Shown: piece after piece, positions 55,362 through 64,000 of the stretch | Layout of the letters: each line of letters opens with the position of its first letter | How positions within the stretch are numbered: the stretch's first letter is position 1 | NCBI RefSeq assembly: GCF_014218805.1 | Contig: NZ_JACJUV010000001.1 | Span: 4,159,373 to 4,223,372 of the forward strand | Length of the DNA: 64,000 bases | Reading direction: 5' to 3' | From: Teredinibacter franksiae | GTDB taxonomy: Bacteria > Pseudomonadota > Gammaproteobacteria > Pseudomonadales > Cellvibrionaceae | The notes under the pieces: generated by a model | Database searches by the model: none | Told to the model about the DNA's origin: nothing | What the model saw: the letters and a program-made list of their open reading frames with translations, nothing else | Position numbers and translations under genes: made by a program

Positions 55362-55592
55362 ACGATTCTCCCCAAAAGAATGGCTTGCGGTTACATCTGA
55401 GAGCCTTTAGCAGGCTTGTGGTGATGCGCGATTCGGTTTCCCCTGAGCCACCTTTATCTCATATCTACACGGGTAGATCTATTGAGAATCAAGAGCAGAC
55501 TGTTGTCGCGCTAAGCTTTTTTGATGGGCAAACTCGCCGCCAAAAAAGGGTGGCTATAATACCCGTTGTTGAGCTTCTTGGGAATGCATAAA

Positions 55593-55609
55593 TTGACCAG
55601 ATTGGTCAA
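55593..55609. promoter_or_regulatory. perfect 7-bp dyad between DUF3426 gene and dusB
   Basis: TTGACCA-GAT-TGGTCAA is an exact palindrome with a 3-bp centre in the 278-bp gap. A short A-run follows on the plus strand. It could be an operator for dusB-fis or a weak terminator for the DUF3426 gene, which ends 31 bp away. Confidence 0.45.
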
Positions 55610-55639
55610 AAAAGTAGCAATATCAAGAGTAAAAATGCA

Positions 55640-57031
55640 TTAATTTGCGATGCTTATACGATAGCCCACAGCCGCTGGGCCGGGATCAACGATTTCTAGC
55701 GTAATATGAATGGGTTGGCGGCTGGGCATATCGCGCCTGCCGGCCAGTTCGCCGCCAAGGTATTCGTCAGGATTAAACCTTCGGGCTGTTACGGGCTTGT
55801 CCTGCATATCCGTGAAAACGAGGTCGAGGGCCGGGAAAGATTGAGGGTAGGGGGCTGAGTTTTGTAATACCGCATCTACCACTAGCGCGCCGGACTGATC
55901 TGGGTGGCTTCGGACAACGAGGTTGACTGCCCGAATTTCTGTACGATTGAGCAATGGCGCGAGTTCACAGCCTGTAATATTGCATATCGCACCGTAGTAG
56001 CTGCGATAGGGCTCGACTCGGTTTAGTTTGTCGAATTGTAGCCATGCAATTTGTGTGGCCAAAGCAAGCCCCATGATCGTTATGAGTGGGACCCATAGCA
56101 GCCTCGACTCCAAAAATGAGTAGTTGCGTTTGTAAGCAAATTCTACAGGCTCGGGTTCGATTGCGTGTATATAGTGTTGTTGCCCTGGTGGCTCAGGGTG
56201 GCTGTCCTCGGCAATACTCTCCAATTCGTTTATGGATGGTTCTATTGCAGTAAAAACCGGCTGGTGCCGTTTTTTGCCGTAGTGGTTTTCTCTGTACTCA
56301 CCTTCGTTTTTGTCGTCTTCGTTATAGTTACCCGGTTCAGGCGCCTGTTCGCTAAAATCTCTTGGTGAGCTTACATCCGCATCGGAAATTACGGGTTCTG
56401 TAAAGCTGGTATCGTAGACGTGGTACTCGTCTAGTTCAGGTTCTGTTGGGTCTTCAGGTTCATCTATGGCTTCGTAGGCGCCAGTATCCTTGCGAAAGGT
56501 AGGTAAGTCCTCATCATCGGAGGATTCTATTAGGTCCAGCGCCCAAGATTCATCTGATTTCTCATCGTCGTCATCATCGCCTCCGTTAATTGGGTCTCGT
56601 TCAAACAGGTTGGTATCCTGTGAGCCTAATGACTTGCTGTAGAGGATGTTGTCGTTAAAGTCTGCATCAAAGCCTTTGTTCGCGGGGGTGGCATCTGCGC
56701 CATCGAGCGGCATGTCGTCGCTTATCAGAATATCATCGTCGTCTTCAGTAGGCTGCTTTGGCGGCGGGGCTTTTTTTGCAGGTGCGGGGCTCGATTTGGG
56801 TTTGGATTTGGGTTTCGGAGACGATTTTTTTGCTGTTTTGGGGGGCGGCGGCGCCGTGGCTGCTGTCTCAACTGCGGCCATTTGTAGTGTGGGTTGCACT
56901 AAATGGTCACGAGCGTTAAAAATATTCAAACATGAACCACACCGCACAGCACCTTTGGCCGATTTTAAATGGGCCTCGGTAATGCGAAAAGATGTACTGC
57001 ATTTAGGGCAGCGTGTGATGGTGTCGGTCAT
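55640..57031 (-). CDS. DUF3426 protein with MJ0042-type zinc ribbon
   Basis: A 463-residue membrane protein. The N-terminus has a four-cysteine zinc ribbon, RCPKCSTSFRITEAHL with VRCGSCLNIFNARD; a long Pro/Lys and acidic Asp/Glu low-complexity linker covers about 60-300; one transmembrane helix lies near 328-346 (LLWVPLITIMGLALATQIAW); the periplasmic DUF3426 domain ends the protein (YYGAICNITGCELAPLLNR). It is the usual neighbour of prmA in this order. Function unknown. Confidence 0.9.
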   Translation of the reverse strand: MTDTITRCPKCSTSFRITEAHLKSAKGAVRCGSCLNIFNARDHLVQPTLQMAAVETAATAPPPPKTAKKSSPKPKSKPKSSPAPAKKAPPPKQPTEDDDDILISDDMPLDGADATPANKGFDADFNDNILYSKSLGSQDTNLFERDPINGGDDDDDEKSDESWALDLIESSDDEDLPTFRKDTGAYEAIDEPEDPTEPELDEYHVYDTSFTEPVISDADVSSPRDFSEQAPEPGNYNEDDKNEGEYRENHYGKKRHQPVFTAIEPSINELESIAEDSHPEPPGQQHYIHAIEPEPVEFAYKRNYSFLESRLLWVPLITIMGLALATQIAWLQFDKLNRVEPYRSYYGAICNITGCELAPLLNRTEIRAVNLVVRSHPDQSGALVVDAVLQNSAPYPQSFPALDLVFTDMQDKPVTARRFNPDEYLGGELAGRRDMPSRQPIHITLEIVDPGPAAVGYRISIAN

Positions 57032-57171
57032 GCGGGGGTTATCCTAGAATCTTCCTTAGGTTTGTATCCTAATGCTTTATGAACTATAGACTTGTGTGCA
57101 GTTTATACGCTCTCGATTAAGGCGTAAATCAGGCTGGAGCTCTTAGGCGACAGAACTGGCGCACAAAATTG

Positions 57172-58065
57172 TTAGCTTCGCGCAGTTCCGGTTACGCAAA
57201 TCCATTCTTCTTTCTCTCTAATGTCGTCGATTATGATGTTTTCTTCGTATGCGGCGACAATAGCATTCCTCTGTGTCCTCAATACACCAGATAGGCATAG
57301 CTTGCCGCCTGGTTTGAGGCGTCGTGTGAGTGTCGGGGCCAGTTCAACCAGTGGCCCGGCCAGTATGTTGGCCAATACGGTATCGGCTGGCTGGTCTGGG
57401 CAGGCATTTGGGAAGTAAGCCGGAAATTGAGACTGCTCAAGGCCATTGCGCGCAACATTATCTTGAGTTGCGAGTAGGGCTTGTGGGTCGATATCGGTTC
57501 CCGTGGCATGGCTGGCGCCGAGCAGTAGCGCGGCAATCCCGAGTATACCCGAGCCACAGCCATAATCGATGACGTTTTGTCCATCAAGCTTTTGTTCTGC
57601 TAGCCATTGCAGGCAAAGAAAGGTGGTGGGGTGGGTACCTGTACCAAATGCTAGCCCTGGGTCGAGTAGCAGGTTTACAGCATTTGGGTCGGGCGGAGGG
57701 GTCCAGCTCGGGCAGATCCACAGGTTGTCAGCACATTGAATTGGGTGGTAATGGCTCATCCACTCCCGTTCCCAGTCTTTATCTTCGAGTATGCGCCAAA
57801 CGGCAGAATCCAGGGTTTCGCCTGCTTGTTGGTGATAACTTTCCTGAATGTTTTTCAGGGTTGTTTTTGTGTCGATATCGGCTTCGTATAGGCCTGTTAC
57901 CCGAGTTTCCCGCCAAAGAGGGGTTTCACCCAGTTGGGGTTCGAAGATGGGTTGGTTCGCGTTATCTTCAAGGGTGACAGCCAGTGAGCCGCTGTCCAAT
58001 AAGGCATCTTCCGCAATGGGAGCCTTGTCGCGCGAACTGTCTATTCGCAGCTGGAGCCAGGGCAT
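57172..58065 (-). CDS. prmA: ribosomal protein L11 methyltransferase
   Basis: A 297-residue PrmA: N-terminal substrate-recognition domain (MPWLQLRIDSSRDKAPIAED), LDPGLAFGTGTHPTT, the SAM motif VIDYGCGSGILGIAALLLGA, GTDIDPQAL and VLANILAGPLVELAP. It trimethylates L11. It lies between accC (59 bp upstream) and the DUF3426 gene. Confidence 0.98.
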   Translation of the reverse strand: MPWLQLRIDSSRDKAPIAEDALLDSGSLAVTLEDNANQPIFEPQLGETPLWRETRVTGLYEADIDTKTTLKNIQESYHQQAGETLDSAVWRILEDKDWEREWMSHYHPIQCADNLWICPSWTPPPDPNAVNLLLDPGLAFGTGTHPTTFLCLQWLAEQKLDGQNVIDYGCGSGILGIAALLLGASHATGTDIDPQALLATQDNVARNGLEQSQFPAYFPNACPDQPADTVLANILAGPLVELAPTLTRRLKPGGKLCLSGVLRTQRNAIVAAYEENIIIDDIREKEEWICVTGTARS

Positions 58066-58124
58066 AGGGGTACCTCAGGGTGTGGGGTGCTGTCGCAACC
58101 CCTAGGGGTTGCGACATGGGTCGG

Positions 58125-59465
58125 TTAGAGGCCGAGTTTCTTTTCAAGGTAATGGATGTTCACGCCGCCATCGATAAAGGCTTCATCGCGAACTAGGTCC
58201 ATTTGTAGACTGGTGTTGGTCTTGATACCGCTTATTACGAGTTCGTCCAATGCGCCTTCCATTCTTTTGAGTGCGCTTTTACGGTCTTCTGCGTGGGTAA
58301 TGACTTTGGCAATCATGGAGTCGTAGTAGGGTGGTACTTTGTAGCCGCTGTAGAGGTGGGTGTCTACTCTAACACCCAGACCGCCTGGAGCGTGGAAATT
58401 ACTGACAAGTCCGGGTGAGGGCATGAAAGTGGTTGGATCTTCAGCATTAATACGGCACTCGATGGCATGGCCGTTTACGCGAATGTCTTCTTGGCGCAAA
58501 CTTAATTTTTCGCCTGCGCATACACGAATTTGTTCCTTGATCAGATCGACGCCAGTGATCATTTCTGACACAGGGTGTTCAACCTGAATACGTGTATTCA
58601 TTTCGATGAAGTAGAAGTGACCGTCTTCGTAGAGAAATTCGAAAGTGCCAGCACCTTTGTAGCCTATTGCGTTACAAGCTTTAATGCAGGAATCAAACAC
58701 CTTTTGCCGGGCCTCTTCGTTTATAAGAGGGGCTGGTGCTTCTTCAATAACTTTTTGGTGGCGTCGCTGCATGGAGCAGTCACGGTCGAATAGGTGGACG
58801 GTGTTGCCTTGACCATCGGAAATGATCTGTACTTCTACGTGACGGGGATTTTGTAGGAATTTTTCCATATAAACCGTATCGTCACCAAAAGCGGCTTTGG
58901 CTTCCGCTTTGGTTACTTGGACGGAGGTCCAAAGGCTGGCTTCGGTGTGCACAACACGCATACCGCGACCGCCGCCGCCAGAGGCAGCCTTAATAATGAC
59001 CGGGAAGCCAATTTTGCGGCCAATTTTTACGCAGGCTTCTGGGTCGTGGGGCAATGGGCCGTCAGAGCCGGGAACGGTCGGTACGCCTGCTTTCTTCATG
59101 GATTGAATGGCGGATACTTTGTCGCCCATTAGGCGAATAACATCGGCGTCTGGGCCGATAAAAACAAAACCGCTTTTTTGAATTTGCTCTGCAAAGTCAG
59201 CGTTCTCGGCGAGAAAGCCATAGCCTGGATGAACCGCAATCGAGTCCGTTACTTCCATCGCAGAAATGATGGCTGGGATGTTGAGATAGCTATCGGCGGA
59301 TGCGTTTGGACCAATGCACACGGACTCGTCGGCTAGCCGAACATGCTTCAGATCTCTATCGGCTTTTGAGTAGACGGCGACAGTTGTAATGCCTAGCTCA
59401 CGGCAGGCGCGAAGCACACGCAGTGCAATCTCGCCTCGGTTTGCAATGAGGACTTTATTGAACAT
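58125..59465 (-). CDS. accC: acetyl-CoA carboxylase, biotin carboxylase subunit
   Basis: A 446-residue biotin carboxylase: [37 protein letters not shown], the ATP-grasp loop [29 protein letters not shown] and the catalytic [17 protein letters not shown]. It carboxylates the biotin on AccB in fatty-acid synthesis. It follows accB by 21 bp. Confidence 0.98.
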   Translation of the reverse strand: MFNKVLIANRGEIALRVLRACRELGITTVAVYSKADRDLKHVRLADESVCIGPNASADSYLNIPAIISAMEVTDSIAVHPGYGFLAENADFAEQIQKSGFVFIGPDADVIRLMGDKVSAIQSMKKAGVPTVPGSDGPLPHDPEACVKIGRKIGFPVIIKAASGGGGRGMRVVHTEASLWTSVQVTKAEAKAAFGDDTVYMEKFLQNPRHVEVQIISDGQGNTVHLFDRDCSMQRRHQKVIEEAPAPLINEEARQKVFDSCIKACNAIGYKGAGTFEFLYEDGHFYFIEMNTRIQVEHPVSEMITGVDLIKEQIRVCAGEKLSLRQEDIRVNGHAIECRINAEDPTTFMPSPGLVSNFHAPGGLGVRVDTHLYSGYKVPPYYDSMIAKVITHAEDRKSALKRMEGALDELVISGIKTNTSLQMDLVRDEAFIDGGVNIHYLEKKLGL

Positions 59466-59486
59466 GGTGTTTACCCTCTTTGCGTC

Positions 59487-59951
59487 TTAGGCAATAACAA
59501 GCAGTGGCTGATCAAATTCTACGGGTTCGCCATCGTCGGCCAGAATGGCTTCGATAACACCCGATTTGTCTGCTTCGATCTGATTCATCATCTTCATCGC
59601 CTCAACAATGCAAATGACATCGCCAGCTTTTACCGATTGCCCTACTTCAACAAAAGGTGAGGAGTCGGGGCTGGGGGAGCGGTAAAAGGTGCCTACCATA
59701 GGTGACACTACTTGATGACCACTGGGGGCCGCCGCTGGAGGTGCTTCAGCCGGCGCTACTGGAGCAGCCGCTGCTGGGGCGGCGGGTACCGGCTGATAGG
59801 CTGGTTGATACATCGGTTGCATCGCAGGGTTGGCCGCTGAGCGCGAGCCACGGCTAATGCGCACAGATTCTTCCCCTTCCTTGATTTCCAACTCTTCAAC
59901 GTTGGATTCTTCCAGTAACTCAATCAGTTTCTTAATTTTGCGAATGTCCAT
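59487..59951 (-). CDS. accB: acetyl-CoA carboxylase biotin carboxyl carrier protein
   Basis: A 154-residue [24 protein letters not shown], an Ala/Pro-rich mobile linker around residues 40-78, and the biotinyl domain with the biotinylated Lys in [15 protein letters not shown]. First gene of accB-accC, 52 bp after aroQ. Confidence 0.98.
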   Translation of the reverse strand: MDIRKIKKLIELLEESNVEELEIKEGEESVRISRGSRSAANPAMQPMYQPAYQPVPAAPAAAAPVAPAEAPPAAAPSGHQVVSPMVGTFYRSPSPDSSPFVEVGQSVKAGDVICIVEAMKMMNQIEADKSGVIEAILADDGEPVEFDQPLLVIA

Positions 59952-60003
59952 TATGGCCTCTCGGTAACAAGCGCTTTTAGTTAGGGTGAAATATAGGAGA
60001 AAG

Positions 60004-60450
60004 CTATTCTTGGCTTTCTAAATGTATAAATGCTGCCTGCAGAGCTAATTCGTAACTCTGAGCGCTGAAGCCGCAGATAACACCTTTTGCCAAATCAGAA
60101 AAATAAGAATGATGACGAAAGGGTTCGCGGCTGAATACGTTAGACATGTGGCACTCCACAAAGGGGATATCCACTGCCGCCAGCGCGTCTCTAAGTGCGA
60201 CGCTGGTGTGAGTAAAACCGGCGGGGTTGATCACAATAAAATCGACACCTTCATTGCGAGCGTCGTGAATGCGATCGATCAGTTCGTACTCAGCATTACT
60301 TTGAAGGGCGTGAAGATGATGTCCCTTTTCAATACATAGCGAGGTAAGCTTTTGGTTGATGTCGGCAAGAGTCGTAGAGCCGTAGACTTCGGGTTCGCGG
60401 GTGCCCAACAGATTTAGGTTGGGGCCGTGTAACACCAGAATCGTTGCCAT
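60004..60450 (-). CDS. aroQ: type II 3-dehydroquinate dehydratase
   Basis: A 148-residue type II dehydroquinase: [21 protein letters not shown] with the catalytic Arg/Tyr loop, [38 protein letters not shown]. It dehydrates 3-dehydroquinate in the shikimate pathway. The gene is intact here, but its 5' part lies in the left arm of the terminal palindrome, and a broken second copy appears at the window's right end. Confidence 0.97.
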   Translation of the reverse strand: MATILVLHGPNLNLLGTREPEVYGSTTLADINQKLTSLCIEKGHHLHALQSNAEYELIDRIHDARNEGVDFIVINPAGFTHTSVALRDALAAVDIPFVECHMSNVFSREPFRHHSYFSDLAKGVICGFSAQSYELALQAAFIHLESQE

Positions 60451-60687
60451 TGGGCTTTTCCTACCTGTTTGAGTGAGAGAATGCTTTCGAAGTCAAAATT
60501 GATTCTAAATTGCGGCGATTTGTACCGATATTGTTATAGTCGGTGGATAAATGTGCTGCACTTTAGCGTTGAACGCGATTTTGCCCAAATTACCGCACCT
60601 TGTCTATTGAAAGTTGCGACTTAACTCACTTTCAGCGAAGTTGACCTCTAAATTAGCGAAGATCACGAAAAAATACCTAGTTAATAC

Positions 60688-62100
60688 TCACTCGGCGATA
60701 GATCGGTTCAGCGCATCAATAATGCTATCGGGGGTTAAAAGTTGGGGCAGTATTTCCGGCTCCGCGTTGATTGTATTTGGAATACCATATACAGAGGAAT
60801 ACCGCTTCGGTTGTAGCGTTTGAGTAATGCGGCAATGTCGTCATCAGGGTTGGTCCAGTCACCAACTAGAAGCGTTACGCCAAGCTCTTCCGCACGGGCA
60901 AAAAATGCCTTGGAACTGAAGGCTACAGTTTCGTTCACTTTACACGTTATACACCAGTCTGCCGTGAGGTTTACGAACACAGGTTTTCCTGTCTGATTTA
61001 AGGCCTGAAGGCGCGCGGGCGTATAGGGCTCCCAGTTTTCGTAGTGGTTGGATGCGCTTCCAGTGAAGGAGCGGATTTGCCAGGTGAGGTGTGCAGCTGC
61101 AAGGAGGCAGACAACAATAAGGCCGCGAAGCGCAAGCTTTTTCCCTAGAGTCTGAGGTGAAAACTGGGTAAGCCAGAGCGCAAAGGTGATGAGCAGTGCG
61201 CCGGTTAATACATACGCGGTTCCTGTGCTGCCTGATTGGTGGCCGAGCACCCAGAGTAGCCAGATGCAGGTTGCCAGCAATGGAAAGGCGAGAATCTGTT
61301 TGAGTGTTTCCATCCATGCGCCCGGTTTGGGCATGTAGTTCGCCAGCTTTGGGCTGTAGCTCAGAGCGAGAAACGGCAGTGCCATACCAAAGCCAAGGCT
61401 GGCAAAAATAATTAATGCTACGAATACCGACTGCGTTAGCGCCACTCCCAGAGCCGGAGCCATAAAAGGTGCCGTGCAGGGGCTGGCTACAACAGCGGCA
61501 AGCACGCCGGTAAAGAACGAGGACCGTACGCCGCTGCCAGAGGTAAGCGCCTGGCCGGCGCCCATAAACTGAGTGCCGATATGGAACATGCCAAACAGGC
61601 TCAAGCCCATTACCAAAAAAAGGTAAGCGAGAATGGCGACAAAGACGGGCTGTTGGAGCTGGAAGCCCAGCCCAGCATTTCGCCTGCTTGGCGTGCGGTC
61701 AGGATAATAGCGGCCGCAACCAAAAAAGAGCCCACTACACCGGCGGTATAGGCCCAGCCATGGGTGTGCTGCTTGTGGTCGGCGTGGCCACTGGAGGCAA
61801 AGCTTAAAGCTTTGAGTGACAGAACTGGAAAAACGCACGGCATTAGGTTAAGAATGAGCCCTCCAAGTAGAGCACCTAAGATAATGGCGGGCAGAAATGG
61901 GCTTTCGGGTGGTGTGTTTTGAGCCTGCGTGACGGGGTTGGCGGCACTCGCTGTTGTTTTGAGCTGAGACCCCTCTAGTTCAGTGACTGCACCCTTGGCG
62001 TCAACTTGGAAATATTGTTTTCGCGGAGGGTAAAAGAGGCCGGCGTCTGCGAGCCCTGAGAGGTAACTTTAATACCTAACACATACAAACGCAGGGTAAT
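60688..62100 (-). pseudogene. dsbD: DsbD-family thiol:disulfide interchange protein, broken left copy
   Basis: Encodes most of a DsbD: the N-terminal DsbD-alpha remnant, the transmembrane core beginning LNLMPCVFPVLSLKALSF, and the thioredoxin domain with NLTADWCITCKVNE. The reading frame breaks three times: a missing base at GGGCT-CGCAGAC (expected QGCADAGLCY), GGG instead of GGGG near 61,670 (private to this copy), and a missing T near 60,780, after which the true ending runs INAEPEILPQLLTPDS to a stop at 60688-60690. The second alpha-domain Cys codon reads TTT (Phe). The N-terminus is cut off at the palindrome centre. Confidence 0.85.
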
Positions 62101-62127
62101 ACACAGCATAGCTAGGCCCTACGAAAA

Positions 62128-63511
62128 AAAGTTACCGCTCAGGGCTCGCAGACGCCGGCCTCTGTTACCCTCCGCGAAAACAATATTTCCAAGTTGACGC
62201 CAAGGGTGCAGTCACTGAACTAGAGGGGTCTCAGCTCAAAACAACAGCGAGTGCCGCCAACCCCGTCACGCAGGCTCAAAACACACCACCCGAAAGCCCA
62301 TTTCTGCCCGCCATTATCTTAGGTGCTCTACTTGGAGGGCTCATTCTTAACCTAATGCCGTGCGTTTTTCCAGTTCTGTCACTCAAAGCTTTAAGCTTTG
62401 CCTCCAGTGGCCACGCCGACCACAAGCAGCACACCCATGGCTGGGCCTATACCGCCGGTGTAGTGGGCTCTTTTTTGGTTGCGGCCGCTATTATCCTGAC
62501 CGCACGCCAAGCAGGCGAAATGCTGGGCTGGGGCTTCCAGCTCCAACAGCCCGTCTTTGTCGCCATTCTCGCTTACCTTTTTTTGGTAATGGGCTTGAGC
62601 CTGTTTGGCATGTTCCATATCGGCACTCAGTTTATGGGCGCCGGCCAGGCGCTTACCTCTGGCAGCGGCGTACGGTCCTCGTTCTTTACCGGCGTGCTTG
62701 CCGCTGTTGTAGCCAGCCCCTGCACGGCACCTTTTATGGCTCCGGCTCTGGGAGTGGCGCTAACGCAGTCGGTATTCGTAGCATTAATTATTTTTGCCAG
62801 CCTTGGCTTTGGTATGGCACTGCCGTTTCTCGCTCTGAGCTACAGCCCAAAGCTGGCGAACTACATGCCCAAACCCGCCGCATGGATGGAAACACTCAAA
62901 CAGATTCTCGCCTTTCCATTGCTGGCAACCTGCATCTGGCTACTCTGGGTGCTCGGCCACCAATCAGGCAGCACAGGAACCGCGTATGTATTAACCGGCG
63001 CACTGCTCATCACCTTTGCGCTCTGGCTTACCCAGTTTTCACCTCAGACTCTAGGGAAAAAGCTTGCGCTTCGCGGCCTTATTGTTGTCTGCCTCCTTGC
63101 AGCTGCACACCTCACCTGGCAAATCCGCTCCTTCACTGGAAGCGCATCCAACCACTACGAAAACTGGGAGCCCTATACGCCCGCGCGCCTTCAGGCCTTA
63201 AATCAGACAGGAAAACCTGTGTTCGTAAACCTCACGGCAGACTGGTGTATAACGTGTAAAGTGAACGAAACTGTAGCCTTCAGTTCCAAGGCATTTTTTG
63301 CCCGTGCGGAAGAGCTTGGCGTAACGCTTCTAGTTGGTGACTGGACCAACCCTGATGACGACATTGCCGCATTACTCAAACGCTACAACCGAAGCGGTAT
63401 TCCTCTGTATATGGTATTCCAAATACAATCAACGCGGAGCCGGAAATACTGCCCCAACTTTTAACCCCCGATAGCATTATTGATGCGCTGAACCGATCTA
63501 TCGCCGAGTGA
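62128..63511 (+). pseudogene. dsbD: DsbD-family protein, broken right copy
   Basis: Mirror copy of the left gene. The transmembrane core and thioredoxin domain are in one frame from ATG 62355 to a premature TAA at 63462-63464, because the poly-G run is intact (GGGG). It shares with the left copy the missing base in the alpha domain and the missing T near 63,420; reading past the latter restores the family ending to a TGA at 63509-63511. The alpha-domain Cys in ADAGLCYPP is kept here (TGT). KPAAWME replaces KPGAWME. No ribosome site, promoter or N-terminus is present. Confidence 0.85.
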
Positions 63512-63748
63512 GTATTAACTAGGTATTTTTTCGTGATCTTCGCTAATTTAGAGGTCAACTTCGCTGAAAGTGAGTTAAGTCGCAACTTTCAATAGACAAG
63601 GTGCGGTAATTTGGGCAAAATCGCGTTCAACGCTAAAGTGCAGCACATTTATCCACCGACTATAACAATATCGGTACAAATCGCCGCAATTTAGAATCAA
63701 TTTTGACTTCGAAAGCATTCTCTCACTCAAACAGGTAGGAAAAGCCCA

Positions 63749-64000
63749 ATGGCAACGATTCTGGTGTTACACGGCCCCAACCTAAATCTGTTGGGCACCC
63801 GCGAACCCGAAGTCTACGGCTCTACGACTCTTGCCGACATCAACCAAAAGCTTACCTCGCTATGTATTGAAAAGGGACATCATCTTCACGCCTTCAAAGT
63901 AATGCTGAGTACGAACTGATCGATCGCATTCACGACGCTCGCAATGAAGGTGTCGATTTTATTGTGATCAACCCCCGCGGTTTTACTCACACCAGCGTCG
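63749..64000 (+). pseudogene. aroQ: aroQ, second partial copy with frameshift
   Basis: Starts ATG 63749 with the same [20 protein letters not shown] beginning as the left copy. One C is missing at CACGCC-TTCAAAG (about 63,889), which breaks the frame; near 63,975 a CGCGG replaces GCCGG. The copy leaves the window before its end. Confidence 0.9.

Larger units (their letters stand above)
60200..64000. repeat. giant near-perfect inverted repeat, centre about 62,099
   Basis: Left arm about 60,200-62,070 and right arm 62,128-64,000 are reverse complements with only a few differences; 57 bp (62071-62127) separate them. Position x on the left maps to about 124,198 minus x. The 237 bp between dsbD and aroQ are identical in the two arms. 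The right arm reaches the window edge, so its true length is unknown. See findings for the artefact interpretation. Confidence 0.97.

Noticed and set aside
55385..55591. 68-codon plus-strand frame opposite the dusB upstream region
   Set aside because: No ribosome site or recognisable family; it overlaps regulatory dyads, so coding is doubtful.
60735..61838. Single long open frame read as one dsbD-like gene on the left arm
   Set aside because: Its first 55 or so residues are out-of-frame translation; the DsbD frame is joined only through a one-base deletion, so it is a pseudogene or error, not a real N-terminus.
62360..63259. A 299-codon open frame overlapping the right dsbD copy
   Set aside because: It is out of frame with the DsbD coding sequence, has shadow-type composition rich in Arg/His/Cys, and its mirror is partly open in the left arm only because of an indel.
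1..64000. tRNA genes, rRNA, CRISPR arrays, insertion sequences
   Set aside because: Intergenic regions were read for T-loop motifs, spaced repeats and transposase-like frames; none could be supported by eye. A tRNAscan or Infernal run would settle the RNA part.

Overview
This window looks like chromosomal DNA of a gammaproteobacterium, most likely a marine, Cellvibrio/Teredinibacter/Saccharophagus-like member of the Cellvibrionales. That placement is inferred from gene order and protein character, not from a search. GC content is moderate. Several blocks follow the Pseudomonas-type order: lptD-surA-pdxA-rsmA-apaG-apaH beside amgK-murU, trpG-trpD-trpC next to a Vfr-type crp, and dsbD-aroQ-accB-accC-prmA-(DUF3426)-dusB-fis-purH-purD. 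There are no rRNA genes, CRISPR arrays or insertion sequences, and I could not support any tRNA.

Layout. 1-5.2 kb: the tail of an SMP-30-type lactonase, then a minus-strand operon holding a complete glucosylglycerate cycle (glycerate kinase, a glucosyl-3-phosphoglycerate phosphatase, the synthase, and a GH13_18-type phosphorylase). 5.4-14.5 kb: yqeY and rpsU (without dnaG/rpoD behind them), a divergent D-lactate dehydrogenase/lactate permease pair, tsaD-folB-folK, a small membrane protein, hsp20 with a consensus FNR/Anr box upstream, a pteridine reductase and cca. 14.9-22.2 kb: an EamA transporter, the prkA-yeaH-spoVR stress operon, and galE behind a 634-bp gap. 22.3-31.0 kb: the outer-membrane and housekeeping run apaH to lptD, and divergent amgK-murU for peptidoglycan recycling. 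31-45 kb: a DUF3530 protein, rpe, trpE, an island with a Walker-A-degenerate BY-kinase-like protein and the PrsK/PrsR two-component system of the exosortase/PEP-CTERM world, a DUF1631 protein, then trpGDC and crp. 45.6-50.6 kb: an OsmC protein, coq7, a Ycf46-like AAA ATPase, a RES-Xre toxin-antitoxin pair with a clear operator dyad, and a lipoprotein. 50.8-60.5 kb: purD, purH, fis, dusB, a DUF3426 zinc-ribbon protein, prmA, accC, accB, aroQ.

The last 3.8 kb is a giant near-perfect palindrome centred near 62,099. dsbD and aroQ are present in opposite orientation on both sides, both dsbD copies are cut at the same N-terminal point, and both carry the same inferred frameshifts plus a few private differences. 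I read this as a fold-back assembly or amplification artefact at a contig end rather than as biology, but it should be checked.

The most promising biological points are the four-gene glucosylglycerate make-and-break operon, the PrsK/PrsR block with its kinase-dead-looking BY-kinase relative and three tandem 13-bp repeats in front of it, and the autoregulatory architecture of the RES-Xre module.
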